NCBI RefSeq assembly: GCF_020564935.1
Contig: NZ_JAJCXB010000066.1
Coordinates: forward strand, 1-35,415
Reading direction: 5' to 3'
Length of the DNA: 35,415 nucleotides
Origin: Streptomyces pinistramenti
GTDB lineage: Bacteria; Actinomycetota; Actinomycetes; Streptomycetales; Streptomycetaceae
Part shown: in pieces, positions 1-6,988 of the stretch
How the letters are laid out: the number at the start of each line of letters is the position of its first letter
Position numbering within the stretch: position 1 is the stretch's first letter
Translations under genes and position numbers: made by a program
The notes under the pieces: generated by a model
Seen by the model: only the letters and a program-made list of their open reading frames with translations
What the model was told of the DNA's origin: nothing
Database searches by the model: none

Positions 1-44
1 GTGTCTGTGGACACGGAGCCGGCCGCTCGGGCACGCGCGGGCCG

Positions 45-452
45 TCAGTGGTTGCCGACACCGTTCCCGGAGAGCACCGGGATGCCTTCGATGAGGTGCG
101 ACAGCGGCTCGTCGCCCTTGGCCTGCGTCGAGTTCTTGGTGCACTGCTGGTTCTGCGGGTTGGCCAGGACGTTGACGTCCTGCACCGTGATCGGCACGAG
201 ACCGACCAGCGAACCGACGTCGACCTTCGCCGGCACGCCCAGGCAGAGGTCGTTCAGCGTCCCCTGGACGAGGCCGAGCTGGGTGCTCAGCTTGCCGTGC
301 GTGGTGGAGTTGCCGTACGCGGTCTTGGCACCGTTGCCGTTGACCGTCGTGGTGCCCGAGTCGTTGCCGACCGCGAGCGCCTGCGGGGCGGCCGCAGCCG
401 AGACGCCCACCAGCGACGCCGCGAGGGCGGCACCCGCCATGATCTTCTTCAT
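45..452 (-). CDS. rdl: Rodlin (rodlet-layer protein), copy 1
   Basis: This 135-residue secreted protein is a rodlin. Rodlins organise chaplin fibrils into the paired-rodlet layer on aerial hyphae and spores. Residues 1-27 form a signal peptide (MKK start, alanine-rich core, cleavage after a QALA-type site). The mature part carries the rodlin signatures VGNDSGTTTVNGNGAKTAYG, GLVPITVQDVNVLANPQNQQC and the C-terminal PVLSGNG. It keeps two cysteines, but the first sits in a DLC context where the other two copies have NPC. The ATG at 452 was chosen over upstream in-frame codons because GAAGGG lies about 9 bases before it and the signal peptide starts there. The gene is the last of a same-strand array of rodlins and chaplins. 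The family call is very secure; which numbered rodlin it matches cannot be said. Confidence 0.93.
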   Translation of the reverse strand: MKKIMAGAALAASLVGVSAAAAPQALAVGNDSGTTTVNGNGAKTAYGNSTTHGKLSTQLGLVQGTLNDLCLGVPAKVDVGSLVGLVPITVQDVNVLANPQNQQCTKNSTQAKGDEPLSHLIEGIPVLSGNGVGNH

Positions 453-502
453 CGCACAAACCCTTCGATACACGGAGCTTCCGGCACGGAAGCCCTGGTT
501 CA

Positions 503-530
503 ACAACCCGTCAGAGAGCCCCGAGTTCCG
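503..530 (-). promoter_or_regulatory. Candidate sigma-BldN-type promoter of rodlin 1
   Basis: On the minus strand this reads CGGAAC, 16 bases, GGTTGT. I recall the sigma-BldN consensus as CGTAAC-N16-CGTTGA, and BldN is known to drive rodlin and chaplin genes. The -10 box would sit about 50 bases before the start codon. The match is partial (5/6 and 4/6), but the spacing is exact. Confidence 0.42.
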
Positions 531-867
531 GCCGGTCACCCGAACAGATGGAGATCCCCCCACCGAAGAGCCATCACCCTTCGCTCACACGCCCCGCACC
601 CGTACGTACGCGCTCGGGCGCCATACGGGCTCCGTCACACACACACGAGGGGTCTGCGCCGCCGCATCCGGCCGCGCAGACCCCTTGTGCTCCGGCCGGC
701 ATGCCCACGCTTCCGCTAACCCCATCGATCCCGCGGACGCATGGGCATACGCCCTCCACACACCGTGCCCAACGAATGACACCGACCACCTCCAGTCACG
801 ACCGCATAACAATGCAAGGAAAAGGAATCCGATAGAACCCCGCATTGTCATTGTCCGGGCAGCGAAA
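531..867. other. Intergenic stretch without a recognisable gene
   Basis: This lies between the rodlin 1 promoter region and the terminator of rodlin 2. It contains CAC-rich sequence (a short run of ACAC repeats near 636-646). I see no ORF with Streptomyces-like codon use and a ribosome binding site on either strand. Confidence 0.5.
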
Positions 868-910
868 AACCCGGGCCGCCCAGAAGAAGGAGGTCTGGGC
901 GGCCCGGGTT
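868..910 (-). terminator. Rho-independent terminator of rodlin 2
   Basis: Positions 868-883 and 895-910 form a perfect 16-bp inverted repeat around an 11-base loop. On the minus strand the stem runs directly into TTTTT, 12 bases after the rodlin 2 stop codon. It is one of the strongest terminators in the window. Confidence 0.9.
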
Positions 911-922
911 CCGTCACACCGG

Positions 923-1333
923 TCAGTGGTTCGCGGTGCCATTCCCCGAGAGCACCGGAATGCGGTCCAGAATGTGCGACAGCGGCTCGTCGCCCTTGGC
1001 CTGGGTCGAGTTCTCGGTGCACTGCTGGTTCTGCGGGTTCGACAGAACGTTGAGGTCCTGGACCGTGATCGGCACGAGACCGATGAGCGAGCCGATGTTC
1101 GCCTTGGCGGGCAGCCCGATGCAGGGCTTGTTGAGCGAGCCCTGGATGAGACCGATCTGCGGGCTCATGTAGCCGTAGGTCGAGGAGTTGCCGTACGCCT
1201 GCATGGCACCGTTGCCGTTGACGGAGGTCGTGCCGTGGTCATTGCCGACCGCCATCGCCTGGGGGGCGGCAGCAGCGGCAATGCCGACGATGGACGCAGC
1301 CGCGGCTGCGGTCGCCAGAGCCTTCTTGATCAT
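923..1333 (-). CDS. rdl: Rodlin (rodlet-layer protein), copy 2
   Basis: This is a 136-residue rodlin with a signal peptide at about residues 1-28 (MIKKALATAAAAAS..., cleavage after QAMA). The mature protein starts VGNDHGTTSVNGNGAMQAYG and includes NKPCIGLPAKANIGSLIGLV, NPQNQQCTENSTQAKGDEPL and a PVLSGNG end. Both family cysteines are present. The start at 1333 is supported by GAAGGA 9 bases upstream. It is secreted and is expected to assemble with chaplins on the aerial surface. It is closer in sequence to copy 3 than to copy 1 around the first cysteine. A strong terminator follows the stop codon. Confidence 0.94.
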   Translation of the reverse strand: MIKKALATAAAAASIVGIAAAAAPQAMAVGNDHGTTSVNGNGAMQAYGNSSTYGYMSPQIGLIQGSLNKPCIGLPAKANIGSLIGLVPITVQDLNVLSNPQNQQCTENSTQAKGDEPLSHILDRIPVLSGNGTANH

Positions 1334-1380
1334 TGCGTTGTCCTTCGTGTTTCGGGTTGCCCTTGGGACGGGCACCGTGC

Positions 1381-1409
1381 CCAACTCGGATTATTGGAGC
1401 GGGGTTGTG
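1381..1409 (-). promoter_or_regulatory. Candidate sigma-BldN-type promoter of rodlin 2
   Basis: The minus strand reads CACAAC, 17 bases, AGTTGG (or ACAACC with 16 bases). It resembles the CGTAAC-N16-CGTTGA class and matches the boxes upstream of the other rodlins in position. The -10 would lie about 48 bases before the start codon. Confidence 0.38.
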
Positions 1410-1553
1410 CAGATTCACTCAAATGAGCTTGCGCCCTGACCGTTCTCATTGATCAGGAGGTCCGCCCGAGATAGGGAAGAGGCGATGCGGCGGCCGTCTC
1501 GGATATCCGTTACCGGAATTCCCGCACGCCGGCCGCTCGCGCCGCGCAGGGAA

Positions 1554-1844
1554 TTACCGCCCGAGCGGCAGACCGCCGAGCAGCTTGCCGTCCCGGGTGG
1601 CCCCCGTGGCGCCACCCAGGAGGTTCTTCGCTCCGGACTCCGCGTGTTCGCCCGCGCCCCTGACCGTGTCGACCAGCGGCCGGATCTGGTGACCGTCCAG
1701 CTGCTCGCTGTTCAGCGCGTCCGTGAGGCCGCCGTTGAGGCTCATGGTCGGGGGTGCGGCCGGCCCGGCAGCGAAGGCGGGAGCGGCCGCACCGAGGGCC
1801 ATCACGGAACCGGCGACAACAGCGGCTGACTTCGCGTACTTCAC
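1554..1844 (-). CDS. Small secreted protein with chaplin-type signal peptide, function unknown
   Basis: This 96-residue protein starts at a GTG with GAAGGGA about 9 bases upstream. Residues 1-25 (MKYAK, AVVAGSVMALGAAAPAFA) form a signal peptide almost identical to that of the chaplin at 2,116-2,349. The mature part does not contain the chaplin domain. It lacks cysteine and the GNxxxxIGLLNPAFGN motif, and instead has a proline-rich start, SLNGGLTDALNSEQLDGHQ and a C-terminal LLGGLPLG. No enzyme motif is visible. Its place inside the rodlin/chaplin array and the shared signal peptide suggest an accessory protein of the hydrophobic sheath. That role is inference; I do not recognise a named family. 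Confidence 0.8.
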   Translation of the reverse strand: MKYAKSAAVVAGSVMALGAAAPAFAAGPAAPPTMSLNGGLTDALNSEQLDGHQIRPLVDTVRGAGEHAESGAKNLLGGATGATRDGKLLGGLPLGR

Positions 1845-1940
1845 TTTGGACTGTCCCTTCTCGGGCGGTGCTCGGGAGAGCGCGACACCAGAGCCGCGTG
1901 AGCAATCACTTCGCTGCTCGGATCACCGCTTTCCCCCTGG

Positions 1941-1968
1941 CTAACGAGAACCGCCTCCCGGAGAAACT
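1941..1968 (-). promoter_or_regulatory. Weak BldN-like promoter candidate for the orphan secreted protein
   Basis: The minus strand reads AGTTTC, 16 bases, CGTTAG. The spacing and the CGTT core fit the BldN class, but the -35 box is poor. It is listed because of its exact spacing and its place in the array. Confidence 0.2.
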
Positions 1969-2044
1969 CTGAAGTTCCCGGTTCTTGGGAACGCCACCCG
2001 AAAGGTGCGCCGAGGCCACCGAGCGCCCGTAAGCGGTTCGCAAA

Positions 2045-2089
2045 CCGGCCGGCCTCGGTGCACGGAAAAGGTGCATCGAGGCCGGCCGG
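2045..2089 (-). terminator. Hairpin terminator of chaplin 1
   Basis: A 19-bp inverted repeat (2045-2063 with 2071-2089) has one wobble position and a 7-base loop. It lies 26 bases downstream of the chaplin stop codon and is followed on the minus strand by a short TTT run. Confidence 0.8.
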
Positions 2090-2115
2090 GACAACGCGGT
2101 TCGAATCGCTTCGAA

Positions 2116-2349
2116 TCAGCCGTTGACGCAGGTGTTGCCGAACGCCGGGTTGAGCAGACCGATGATGTCGATCGTGTTGCCGCAGAGGTTGATCGGCACG
2201 TGGATCGGCACCTGGATGGTGTTTCCGGAGATGACACCGGGGGAGTCGTTCGCACTTCCCACGGCACCCGAGTTGGCGAATGCCGGGGTGGCAGCACCCA
2301 CCGCCATGAGCGTGCCGGCGGCAACTGCTGCGACCTTTGCGTACTTCAC
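2116..2349 (-). CDS. chp: Short chaplin, copy 1
   Basis: This is a 77-residue short chaplin. Residues 1-25 are the signal peptide (MKYAKVAAVAAG..., cleavage after PAFA). The mature domain has the family core SPGVISGNTIQVPIHVPINL, then CGNTIDIIGLLNPAFGNTC with both cysteines. It ends at VNG and has no sortase signal, so it is a secreted, non-anchored chaplin that self-assembles into amyloid-like fibrils at the air-water interface. The GTG at 2349 was chosen because the signal peptide begins there and AGGAAGGG lies about 8 bases upstream; the longer upstream reading frame has no such signal. The two cysteines separate it from ChpE-type chaplins. The exact orthologue is not assigned. Confidence 0.95.
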   Translation of the reverse strand: MKYAKVAAVAAGTLMAVGAATPAFANSGAVGSANDSPGVISGNTIQVPIHVPINLCGNTIDIIGLLNPAFGNTCVNG

Positions 2350-2420
2350 TTTCAGCCCTTCCTGCAACGGGTCCGTGGCGGACACGTCCTTCGTGCCGCA
2401 CGGGCGCGAACCTGCTCGCC

Positions 2421-2448
2421 CGTAACTCCGCTGCCGATATTGGTAACG
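2421..2448 (-). promoter_or_regulatory. Weak BldN-like promoter candidate of chaplin 1
   Basis: The minus strand reads CGTTAC, 15 bases, AGTTAC. It resembles CGTAAC-N16-CGTTGA, but the spacing is one base short. It lies about 72 bases before the start codon. Confidence 0.25.
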
Positions 2449-2664
2449 ATGTGACCTCGCCGACGAAACTCCTGCGGAGAAGTTTTCGGAAAAATCGTCC
2501 GATCGATTCAGAAAGTCGTTTCGGCCGATAGTCGGCACACACAGTGCGCGGCCTCGCCGTCAAAGCCACCGCAGGACGTACGAACGAGGGTTTGCCGCAT
2601 ACGAATTCTTGTCGGAGGCGGATCGGACGCTCCGGCACGCGGTTCGCAGCGGGCACCGCACGGC

Positions 2665-2698
2665 CCGGACCACCGGGAGGAGAGGACCGGGGGTCCGG
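2665..2698 (-). terminator. Possible terminator of rodlin 3
   Basis: CCGGACC (2665-2671) and GGTCCGG (2692-2698) form a 7-bp stem shortly after the rodlin 3 stop codon. The loop is long and GC-rich and there is no T-run, so this is much weaker than the other hairpins in the array. Confidence 0.35.
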
Positions 2699-2718
2699 AC
2701 CGGCGGCCGACGGCAGGA

Positions 2719-3129
2719 TCAGTGGTTGGCGACGCCGTTGCCGGAGAGCACCGGGATGTCGTCGAGGATGTGCGACAGCGGCTCGTCGCCCTTGGCCTGC
2801 GTCGAGTTCTCGGTGCACTGCTGGTTCTGCGGGTTGGCCAGGACGTTGACGTCCTGCACCGTGATCGGCACGAGACCGATCAGCGAGCCGACGTTCGCCT
2901 TGAGCGGCAGGCCGATGCAGGGGTTGTTCAGCGTGCCCTGGATCAGCTCCAGCTGCGGGCTCATCTGGCCCTTGGTGGTGGAGTTGCCGTAGGCGGTCTT
3001 GGCACCGTTGCCGTTGACCGTGGAGGTGCCGTTGTCGTTGCCGACTGCCATCGCCTGGGGGGCGACCGTCGCCGAGATGCCGACGATGGAGGCGGCTACG
3101 GCCGTCGTGGCCAGGACCTTCTTGATCAC
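2719..3129 (-). CDS. rdl: Rodlin (rodlet-layer protein), copy 3
   Basis: This is a 136-residue rodlin with a GTG start and a signal peptide to about residue 28 (cleavage after QAMA). The mature protein has VGNDNGTSTVNGNGAKTAYG, NNPCIGLPLKANVGSLIGLV, VLANPQNQQCTENSTQ and a PVLSGNG end. It is nearly colinear with copies 1 and 2, with differences spread through the protein, so the three are diverged paralogues rather than a recent duplication. GAAGGG lies about 6 bases before the start. It is expected to be secreted and to act with the neighbouring chaplins in rodlet formation. A well-spaced BldN-like promoter precedes it. Confidence 0.95.
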   Translation of the reverse strand: MIKKVLATTAVAASIVGISATVAPQAMAVGNDNGTSTVNGNGAKTAYGNSTTKGQMSPQLELIQGTLNNPCIGLPLKANVGSLIGLVPITVQDVNVLANPQNQQCTENSTQAKGDEPLSHILDDIPVLSGNGVANH

Positions 3130-3175
3130 GATTTACCCTTCTCGAAGCGGAGTGTCCGAATCCGGAGCGCCCTGG

Positions 3176-3203
3176 TCAACTCGCTTCTGAGGGTGCGGTT
3201 TCG
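3176..3203 (-). promoter_or_regulatory. Candidate sigma-BldN-type promoter of rodlin 3
   Basis: The minus strand reads CGAAAC, 16 bases, AGTTGA. This is 5/6 plus 5/6 against the recalled BldN consensus CGTAAC-N16-CGTTGA. The -10 box lies 46 bases before the rodlin start, the same geometry as in copies 1 and 2. Confidence 0.55.
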
Positions 3204-3296
3204 CCCATTCACCCGAATGCCTCGAATCCGTAGACACATATCACCGCGTCCAGGCGGCACGGCATCGCGGACCGCGATCCGGCCCGGCACGCAAAA

Positions 3297-3330
3297 GGCC
3301 GGCACGGAGATCGGAGACTCCGTACCGGCC
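3297..3330 (-). terminator. Rho-independent terminator of chaplin 2
   Basis: A 13-bp stem (3297-3309 with 3318-3330, one mismatch) has an 8-base loop and is followed on the minus strand by TTTT at 3296-3293. It lies about 50 bases after the chaplin 2 stop codon. Confidence 0.8.
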
Positions 3331-3381
3331 GAAAGCCGTGCGACCCACCCGGGGCAGGCGGCCGCCGCCGCTGGGCGGTGG

Positions 3382-3621
3382 TCAGCTGTTGACGCAGGTG
3401 TTGCCGAAGGCCGGGTTGAGCAGCCCGATGATGTCGATCGAGTTGCCGCAGAGGTTGACCGGCACGTGGACCGGCACCTGGATGACGTTGCCGGAGATGA
3501 CGCCGGGGGAACCCTTGGCGCCACCCGCAGCGCCCGCGTCGGCGGAGGCGATGCCGGCCCCGCCCATGACGGCGATGCCCGCGGCGGCGGACAGAACGAC
3601 GGCCTTGGAGACAAACTTCAC
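3382..3621 (-). CDS. chp: Short chaplin, copy 2
   Basis: This is a 79-residue short chaplin. The signal peptide covers about residues 1-27 (MKFVSKAVVLSAAAG..., cleavage after IASA). The mature part has SPGVISGNVIQVPVHVPVNL followed by CGNSIDIIGLLNPAFGNTC and VNS, with both cysteines. It is secreted, has no cell-wall anchor, and is expected to form the hydrophobic fibril layer with the rodlins. A GTG five codons upstream (3636) is also in frame, but GTG 3621 has AGAGG six bases before it while 3636 has no visible ribosome binding site. It is the first gene of the array. A BldN-like promoter lies about 80 bases upstream. Confidence 0.94.
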   Translation of the reverse strand: MKFVSKAVVLSAAAGIAVMGGAGIASADAGAAGGAKGSPGVISGNVIQVPVHVPVNLCGNSIDIIGLLNPAFGNTCVNS

Positions 3622-3702
3622 GGCAAACCTCTTCACTGAGCAGCGTTCAGGACCTGCACGGCGGCATGGAGCGTCGTGCAGCCGCTTGGAGCGACAAGCT
3701 GC

Positions 3703-3730
3703 CCAACGCGTCAGGGCGGGCCAGGTAGCG
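3703..3730 (-). promoter_or_regulatory. Candidate sigma-BldN-type promoter of chaplin 2
   Basis: The minus strand reads CGCTAC, 16 bases, CGTTGG. This is 5/6 plus 5/6 against CGTAAC-N16-CGTTGA with exact spacing, placed about 82 bases before the GTG start. Confidence 0.52.
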
Positions 3731-3863
3731 GCTCATTCGAGTGAACCGAGAGTCTGGTGTGCCATGAGTGGCGACGGGGATATCGGCCCGAGCCTCGGCG
3801 GTTCGGGGCGCGGGACGCCGAGGTCCCGTCGCTCGCGGTCGATTGTCAGTGGGCTCGTGTGCA

Positions 3864-4991
3864 ATGGATGTCATGAAGGTGACCCATGCCCAGGTGTGTG
3901 CCTGGCGGCTCCGGCAGCAGAGCCTTCTGCCGCGGACGACCGCACCCTTGGCGAGGCTGGTCGGGCAGCTGGCCGGTGTCCAGGCGCAGGTGGCGGCCGC
4001 GGCCGAACTGTCCCTGGCCACGCGGCGGAAGACCCCGTCGGACGGCGCCGTGCAGCGCGCGCTCGCGGACCGTTCGCTGATCCGCACCTGGGCGATGCGC
4101 GGCACGCTGCATCTGCTGCCCGCGCGGGAGGCGGGGGCCTATCTGGCGCTGCTGGGGGCCGCGCGTACGTGGGAAAAGCCGTCCTGGCAACGGGCGTTCG
4201 GGGTGAGTCCGGCGCAACGGGCGGCGCTCGGCGATGCGGTGGACGAGATTCTCGACGGCCGGGTGCTGACCCGCCAGGAGCTGACGGCGGCGGTGCTGGC
4301 GCGGCCGGGGCTGGGCGGTCTTGGTGAGCAGCTGTCCTCCGGGTGGGGCGTGCTCCTCAAACCGCTGGCCTGGACGGGGCGGTTGTGCCAGGGGCCACCA
4401 CAGGGGCAACGGGTGACGTTCACCGCGCCGCGTACGTGGGTGCCGGGATGGCAGGGGGTGCCGGATCCGGAGGAGGCCGCGGCGTCGGTGATTCCCGCGT
4501 ATCTCGGGGCGCACGGTCCCGCGACGCCGGCGGCCTTCGACGCCTGGCTGTTGCGCGGGGCGGCGCGTAAACCCGTGCTCCGTGGCTGGTTCGCGGCGCT
4601 CGGCGACCGGCTGACGGAGGTCGAGGTCGACGGGGCGGGCGGCGCGTATGTGCGCAGTGAGGATGCCGAGGCGCTGGCGGGGACGCGGCCGTCGGATGTG
4701 GTGCGGTTGCTCGCCGGTTTCGATCAGTACGTCCTCGGGCCCGGTACGGGCGACACCCGGCTGATCGCGGCGGCGCGGCGCAAGGCGGTGAGCCGGGCCG
4801 GGGGCTGGATCTCGCCTGTGGTGGTGCACGCGGGCCGGGTGGCCGGGGTGTGGGAGTTCACGGAGGAGGAGGTGGTGGTGACGCTCTTCGGGGAGCACGG
4901 CGTGGTTCCGCGGGCCGGTCTGGAGGCGGAGGCCGCGCATCTGGCGCGTTGCACGGGGCGGGAGCGGCCGCTGCGGGTGCGTATGGAGTGA
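3864..4991 (+). CDS. AlkZ-like winged-helix DNA glycosylase (HTH_42 family)
   Basis: This 375-residue protein belongs to the HTH_42 winged-helix family, which includes AlkZ and YcaQ DNA glycosylases that remove bulky or crosslinking alkylated bases. Near the N-terminus is LARLVGQLAGVQAQ, giving Gln40-Ala-Gln42. It matches the QxQ catalytic motif of AlkZ-type members in sequence and position; YcaQ types have QxD. Further family features are SLIRTWAMRGTLHLL at about residues 72-86, and the C-terminal VRLLAGFDQYVLGP and ISPVVVHAGRVAGVWEF segments. The start is uncertain: ATG 3864 and ATG 3873 are both possible and neither has a good ribosome binding site, so translation may be leaderless. A DNA polymerase gene follows 120 bases downstream. 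The family is secure; glycosylase activity is inferred from the motif. Confidence 0.85.
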   Translation: MDVMKVTHAQVCAWRLRQQSLLPRTTAPLARLVGQLAGVQAQVAAAAELSLATRRKTPSDGAVQRALADRSLIRTWAMRGTLHLLPAREAGAYLALLGAARTWEKPSWQRAFGVSPAQRAALGDAVDEILDGRVLTRQELTAAVLARPGLGGLGEQLSSGWGVLLKPLAWTGRLCQGPPQGQRVTFTAPRTWVPGWQGVPDPEEAAASVIPAYLGAHGPATPAAFDAWLLRGAARKPVLRGWFAALGDRLTEVEVDGAGGAYVRSEDAEALAGTRPSDVVRLLAGFDQYVLGPGTGDTRLIAAARRKAVSRAGGWISPVVVHAGRVAGVWEFTEEEVVVTLFGEHGVVPRAGLEAEAAHLARCTGRERPLRVRME

Positions 4992-5111
4992 GACGCCCAG
5001 GGGGTGTGGGGGGTGACGGGGTGGTGGCCTCCGGGCGTCCTGGGGTGGCTCGTCGGTGGGTGAAAGTGCTGGTCAGGGGTTTTGTCAGACCCTGGTGGAA
5101 GACTCGGGGGC

Positions 5112-6791
5112 ATGAGATGGGCGGTGGCGGAGACGGGCGACGGGGGTGCGCGTCTCTGCCCGCTTGCCCAGGACGGCCGGCCCGCCGGGCCTGTGGTGCG
5201 GGAGCCGTCGCTCGCCGATGCGGTCCGGGCCCGTCCCGGGGTCGAGCGGTGGGTCTGGCGTTCCACCGCGGACCTCTACCGACGGCTGCTGGCCGCGGGT
5301 GTGCGGGTCGAGCGCTGTTACGACGTCGAGGCCGCCGAGGCGCTGCTGATCGGCTACGAGGAGGGGCAGTCGGGCCAGCCGCATTCGCTGGCCGCCGCGT
5401 GGGCGCGGCTGCGCGGCCTGCCGGTGCCGGAGGACGCTCCGGTGCGGGCGGCCGAGACCCAGCCCTCGCTGTTCGAGCCGGGTCCTGTGCCACTGCCGGA
5501 GGGCACGGACGAGTTGACCGCGCTGCTGGAGGTGTACGCGGGCCAGGTGGCGCGTACGGGGCGGGCCGGGGAGCCGGAGCGGTTGCGGCTGCTGCTGGCG
5601 TCCGAGTCGGCGGGGATGCTGGTCGCGGTGGAGATGGCGCGGGCCGGGGTGCCCTGGCGGGCCGACGTGCACCGTTCGCTGCTGGACGGGCTGCTGGGCG
5701 AGCGGTATCCGGGCGGCCTGGAGCCGCGGCGGATGGCGGAGCTGGCGGAGGAGGTGTCGCGGGCGTTCGGTCCGGGGGCCCGGGTGCGCCCCGATCTGCC
5801 GAACGACATCATCAGGGCCTTCGCGGGCGCCGGGATTGCGCTTTCCTCGACCCGCAAGTGGGAGTTGCAGGGGCTCGACCACCCGGCGGTGGCGCCGCTC
5901 CTGGAGTACAAGGCGCTCTACCGGCTGCACACCGCGCACGGCTGGTCCTGGTTGCAGCAGTGGGTGCACGACGGCAGGTTCCGGCCCGCCTACCTGCCCG
6001 GCGGGACGGTGTCCGGGCGCTGGACGGCCAATGGCGGCGGGGCCCTCCAGATCCCGAAGATCATTCGGCAGGCCGTGCGGGCCGATCCCGGGTGGCGTCT
6101 TGTGGTCGCCGACGCCGACCAGATGGAGCCGCGGGTGCTGGCCGCCGTCTCGCGGGACCGCGGCCTGATGGAGGTGGCGGGCAGCGGCCGTGATCTGTAT
6201 GCCGACCTGGCCGCCCGTGCCTTCCGGGGCGACCGGGCGCAGGCCAAGCTCGCGCTGCTCGGCGCCATTTACGGGCAGACGTCCGGTGACGCGCTCAAGC
6301 ACCTGGCCGACCTGCGCCGCCGTTATCCGGCCGCGGTGGCGTACGTCGACGACGCGGCGCGGGCGGGCGAGGAGGGCAGGCTGGTGCGGACGTGGCTGGG
6401 GCGTACATCGCCGCCCGCGTCCGTGGCGCCGCCCGACGAGGCGGGCCTGCCGCAGGAGGAGACGGTGGCCGCGGGGTACGGCAGCAGTGCGGCGGCCCGT
6501 GCCCGCGGCCGGTTCACCCGTAACTTCGTCGTCCAGGGCAGCGCCGCCGACTGGGCTCTGCTGGTGCTGGCGGGGCTGCGGCGGACGCTGTCCGAGGCCG
6601 GGCTCCGGGCCGAGCTGGTCTTCTTCCAGCACGACGAGGTGATCGTGCACTGCCCGGAGGAGGAGGCGGGGACGGTGGCGGCGGCCATCGCGTCGGCTGC
6701 GGACGCGGCGGGGCGGATCGCGTTCGGGGAGACGCCGGTGCGGTTTCCGTTCACGACGGCGGTGGTGGACTGCTATGCGGATGCGAAGTGA
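5112..6791 (+). CDS. Family A DNA polymerase (annotated elsewhere as bifunctional 3'-5' exonuclease/polymerase)
   Basis: This 559-residue protein has a family A polymerase domain in its C-terminal two thirds. Motif A is VVADADQMEPRVLA at about residues 332-345. Motif B (O-helix) is RAQAKLALLGAIYGQ at about 375-389, with the Arg, Lys and Tyr of the family. Motif C is QHDEVIVH at about 505-512. It is much shorter than polymerase I (about 900 residues) and lacks the 5'-3' exonuclease domain. The N-terminal part occupies the place of the 3'-5' exonuclease, but I cannot find a convincing DEDD metal-binding set, so proofreading is doubtful. ATG 5112 was chosen over an upstream GTG because of GGAAG 11 bases upstream and the conserved N-terminal RWAVAE. 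It is probably an accessory repair polymerase acting on short gaps. A repair-associated gene lies just upstream on the same strand. Confidence 0.9.
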   Translation: MRWAVAETGDGGARLCPLAQDGRPAGPVVREPSLADAVRARPGVERWVWRSTADLYRRLLAAGVRVERCYDVEAAEALLIGYEEGQSGQPHSLAAAWARLRGLPVPEDAPVRAAETQPSLFEPGPVPLPEGTDELTALLEVYAGQVARTGRAGEPERLRLLLASESAGMLVAVEMARAGVPWRADVHRSLLDGLLGERYPGGLEPRRMAELAEEVSRAFGPGARVRPDLPNDIIRAFAGAGIALSSTRKWELQGLDHPAVAPLLEYKALYRLHTAHGWSWLQQWVHDGRFRPAYLPGGTVSGRWTANGGGALQIPKIIRQAVRADPGWRLVVADADQMEPRVLAAVSRDRGLMEVAGSGRDLYADLAARAFRGDRAQAKLALLGAIYGQTSGDALKHLADLRRRYPAAVAYVDDAARAGEEGRLVRTWLGRTSPPASVAPPDEAGLPQEETVAAGYGSSAAARARGRFTRNFVVQGSAADWALLVLAGLRRTLSEAGLRAELVFFQHDEVIVHCPEEEAGTVAAAIASAADAAGRIAFGETPVRFPFTTAVVDCYADAK

Positions 6792-6988
6792 GGGGAGGAA
6801 GGGAAGGGCGGTGGCCGGCGGCACGGGTGGCGTGGCGGGCGGGTGCGGTGCGGGGAGTGCGCACGCGGGCCGTCGGGGATGCCAGTGCCATGACCTGGGG
6901 GTGGTGGCGGGCAGCGCCTAAACTCCCGGAGTAGGGGGCCGGCCGTGCTGTGGGCGGGCCGACATCCGATCCGGAAAGGGACCACGCG

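Noticed and set aside
4992..5039. Terminator between the winged-helix and polymerase genes
   Set aside because: GACGCCC and GGGCGTC can pair but are separated by 34 bases with no T-run, so support is too weak to list.
5085..6824. Long minus-strand open frame opposite the DNA polymerase gene
   Set aside because: It is a shadow of a GC-rich gene. It is rich in Arg, His, Pro and Gly, shows no motif and overlaps a well-supported polymerase.
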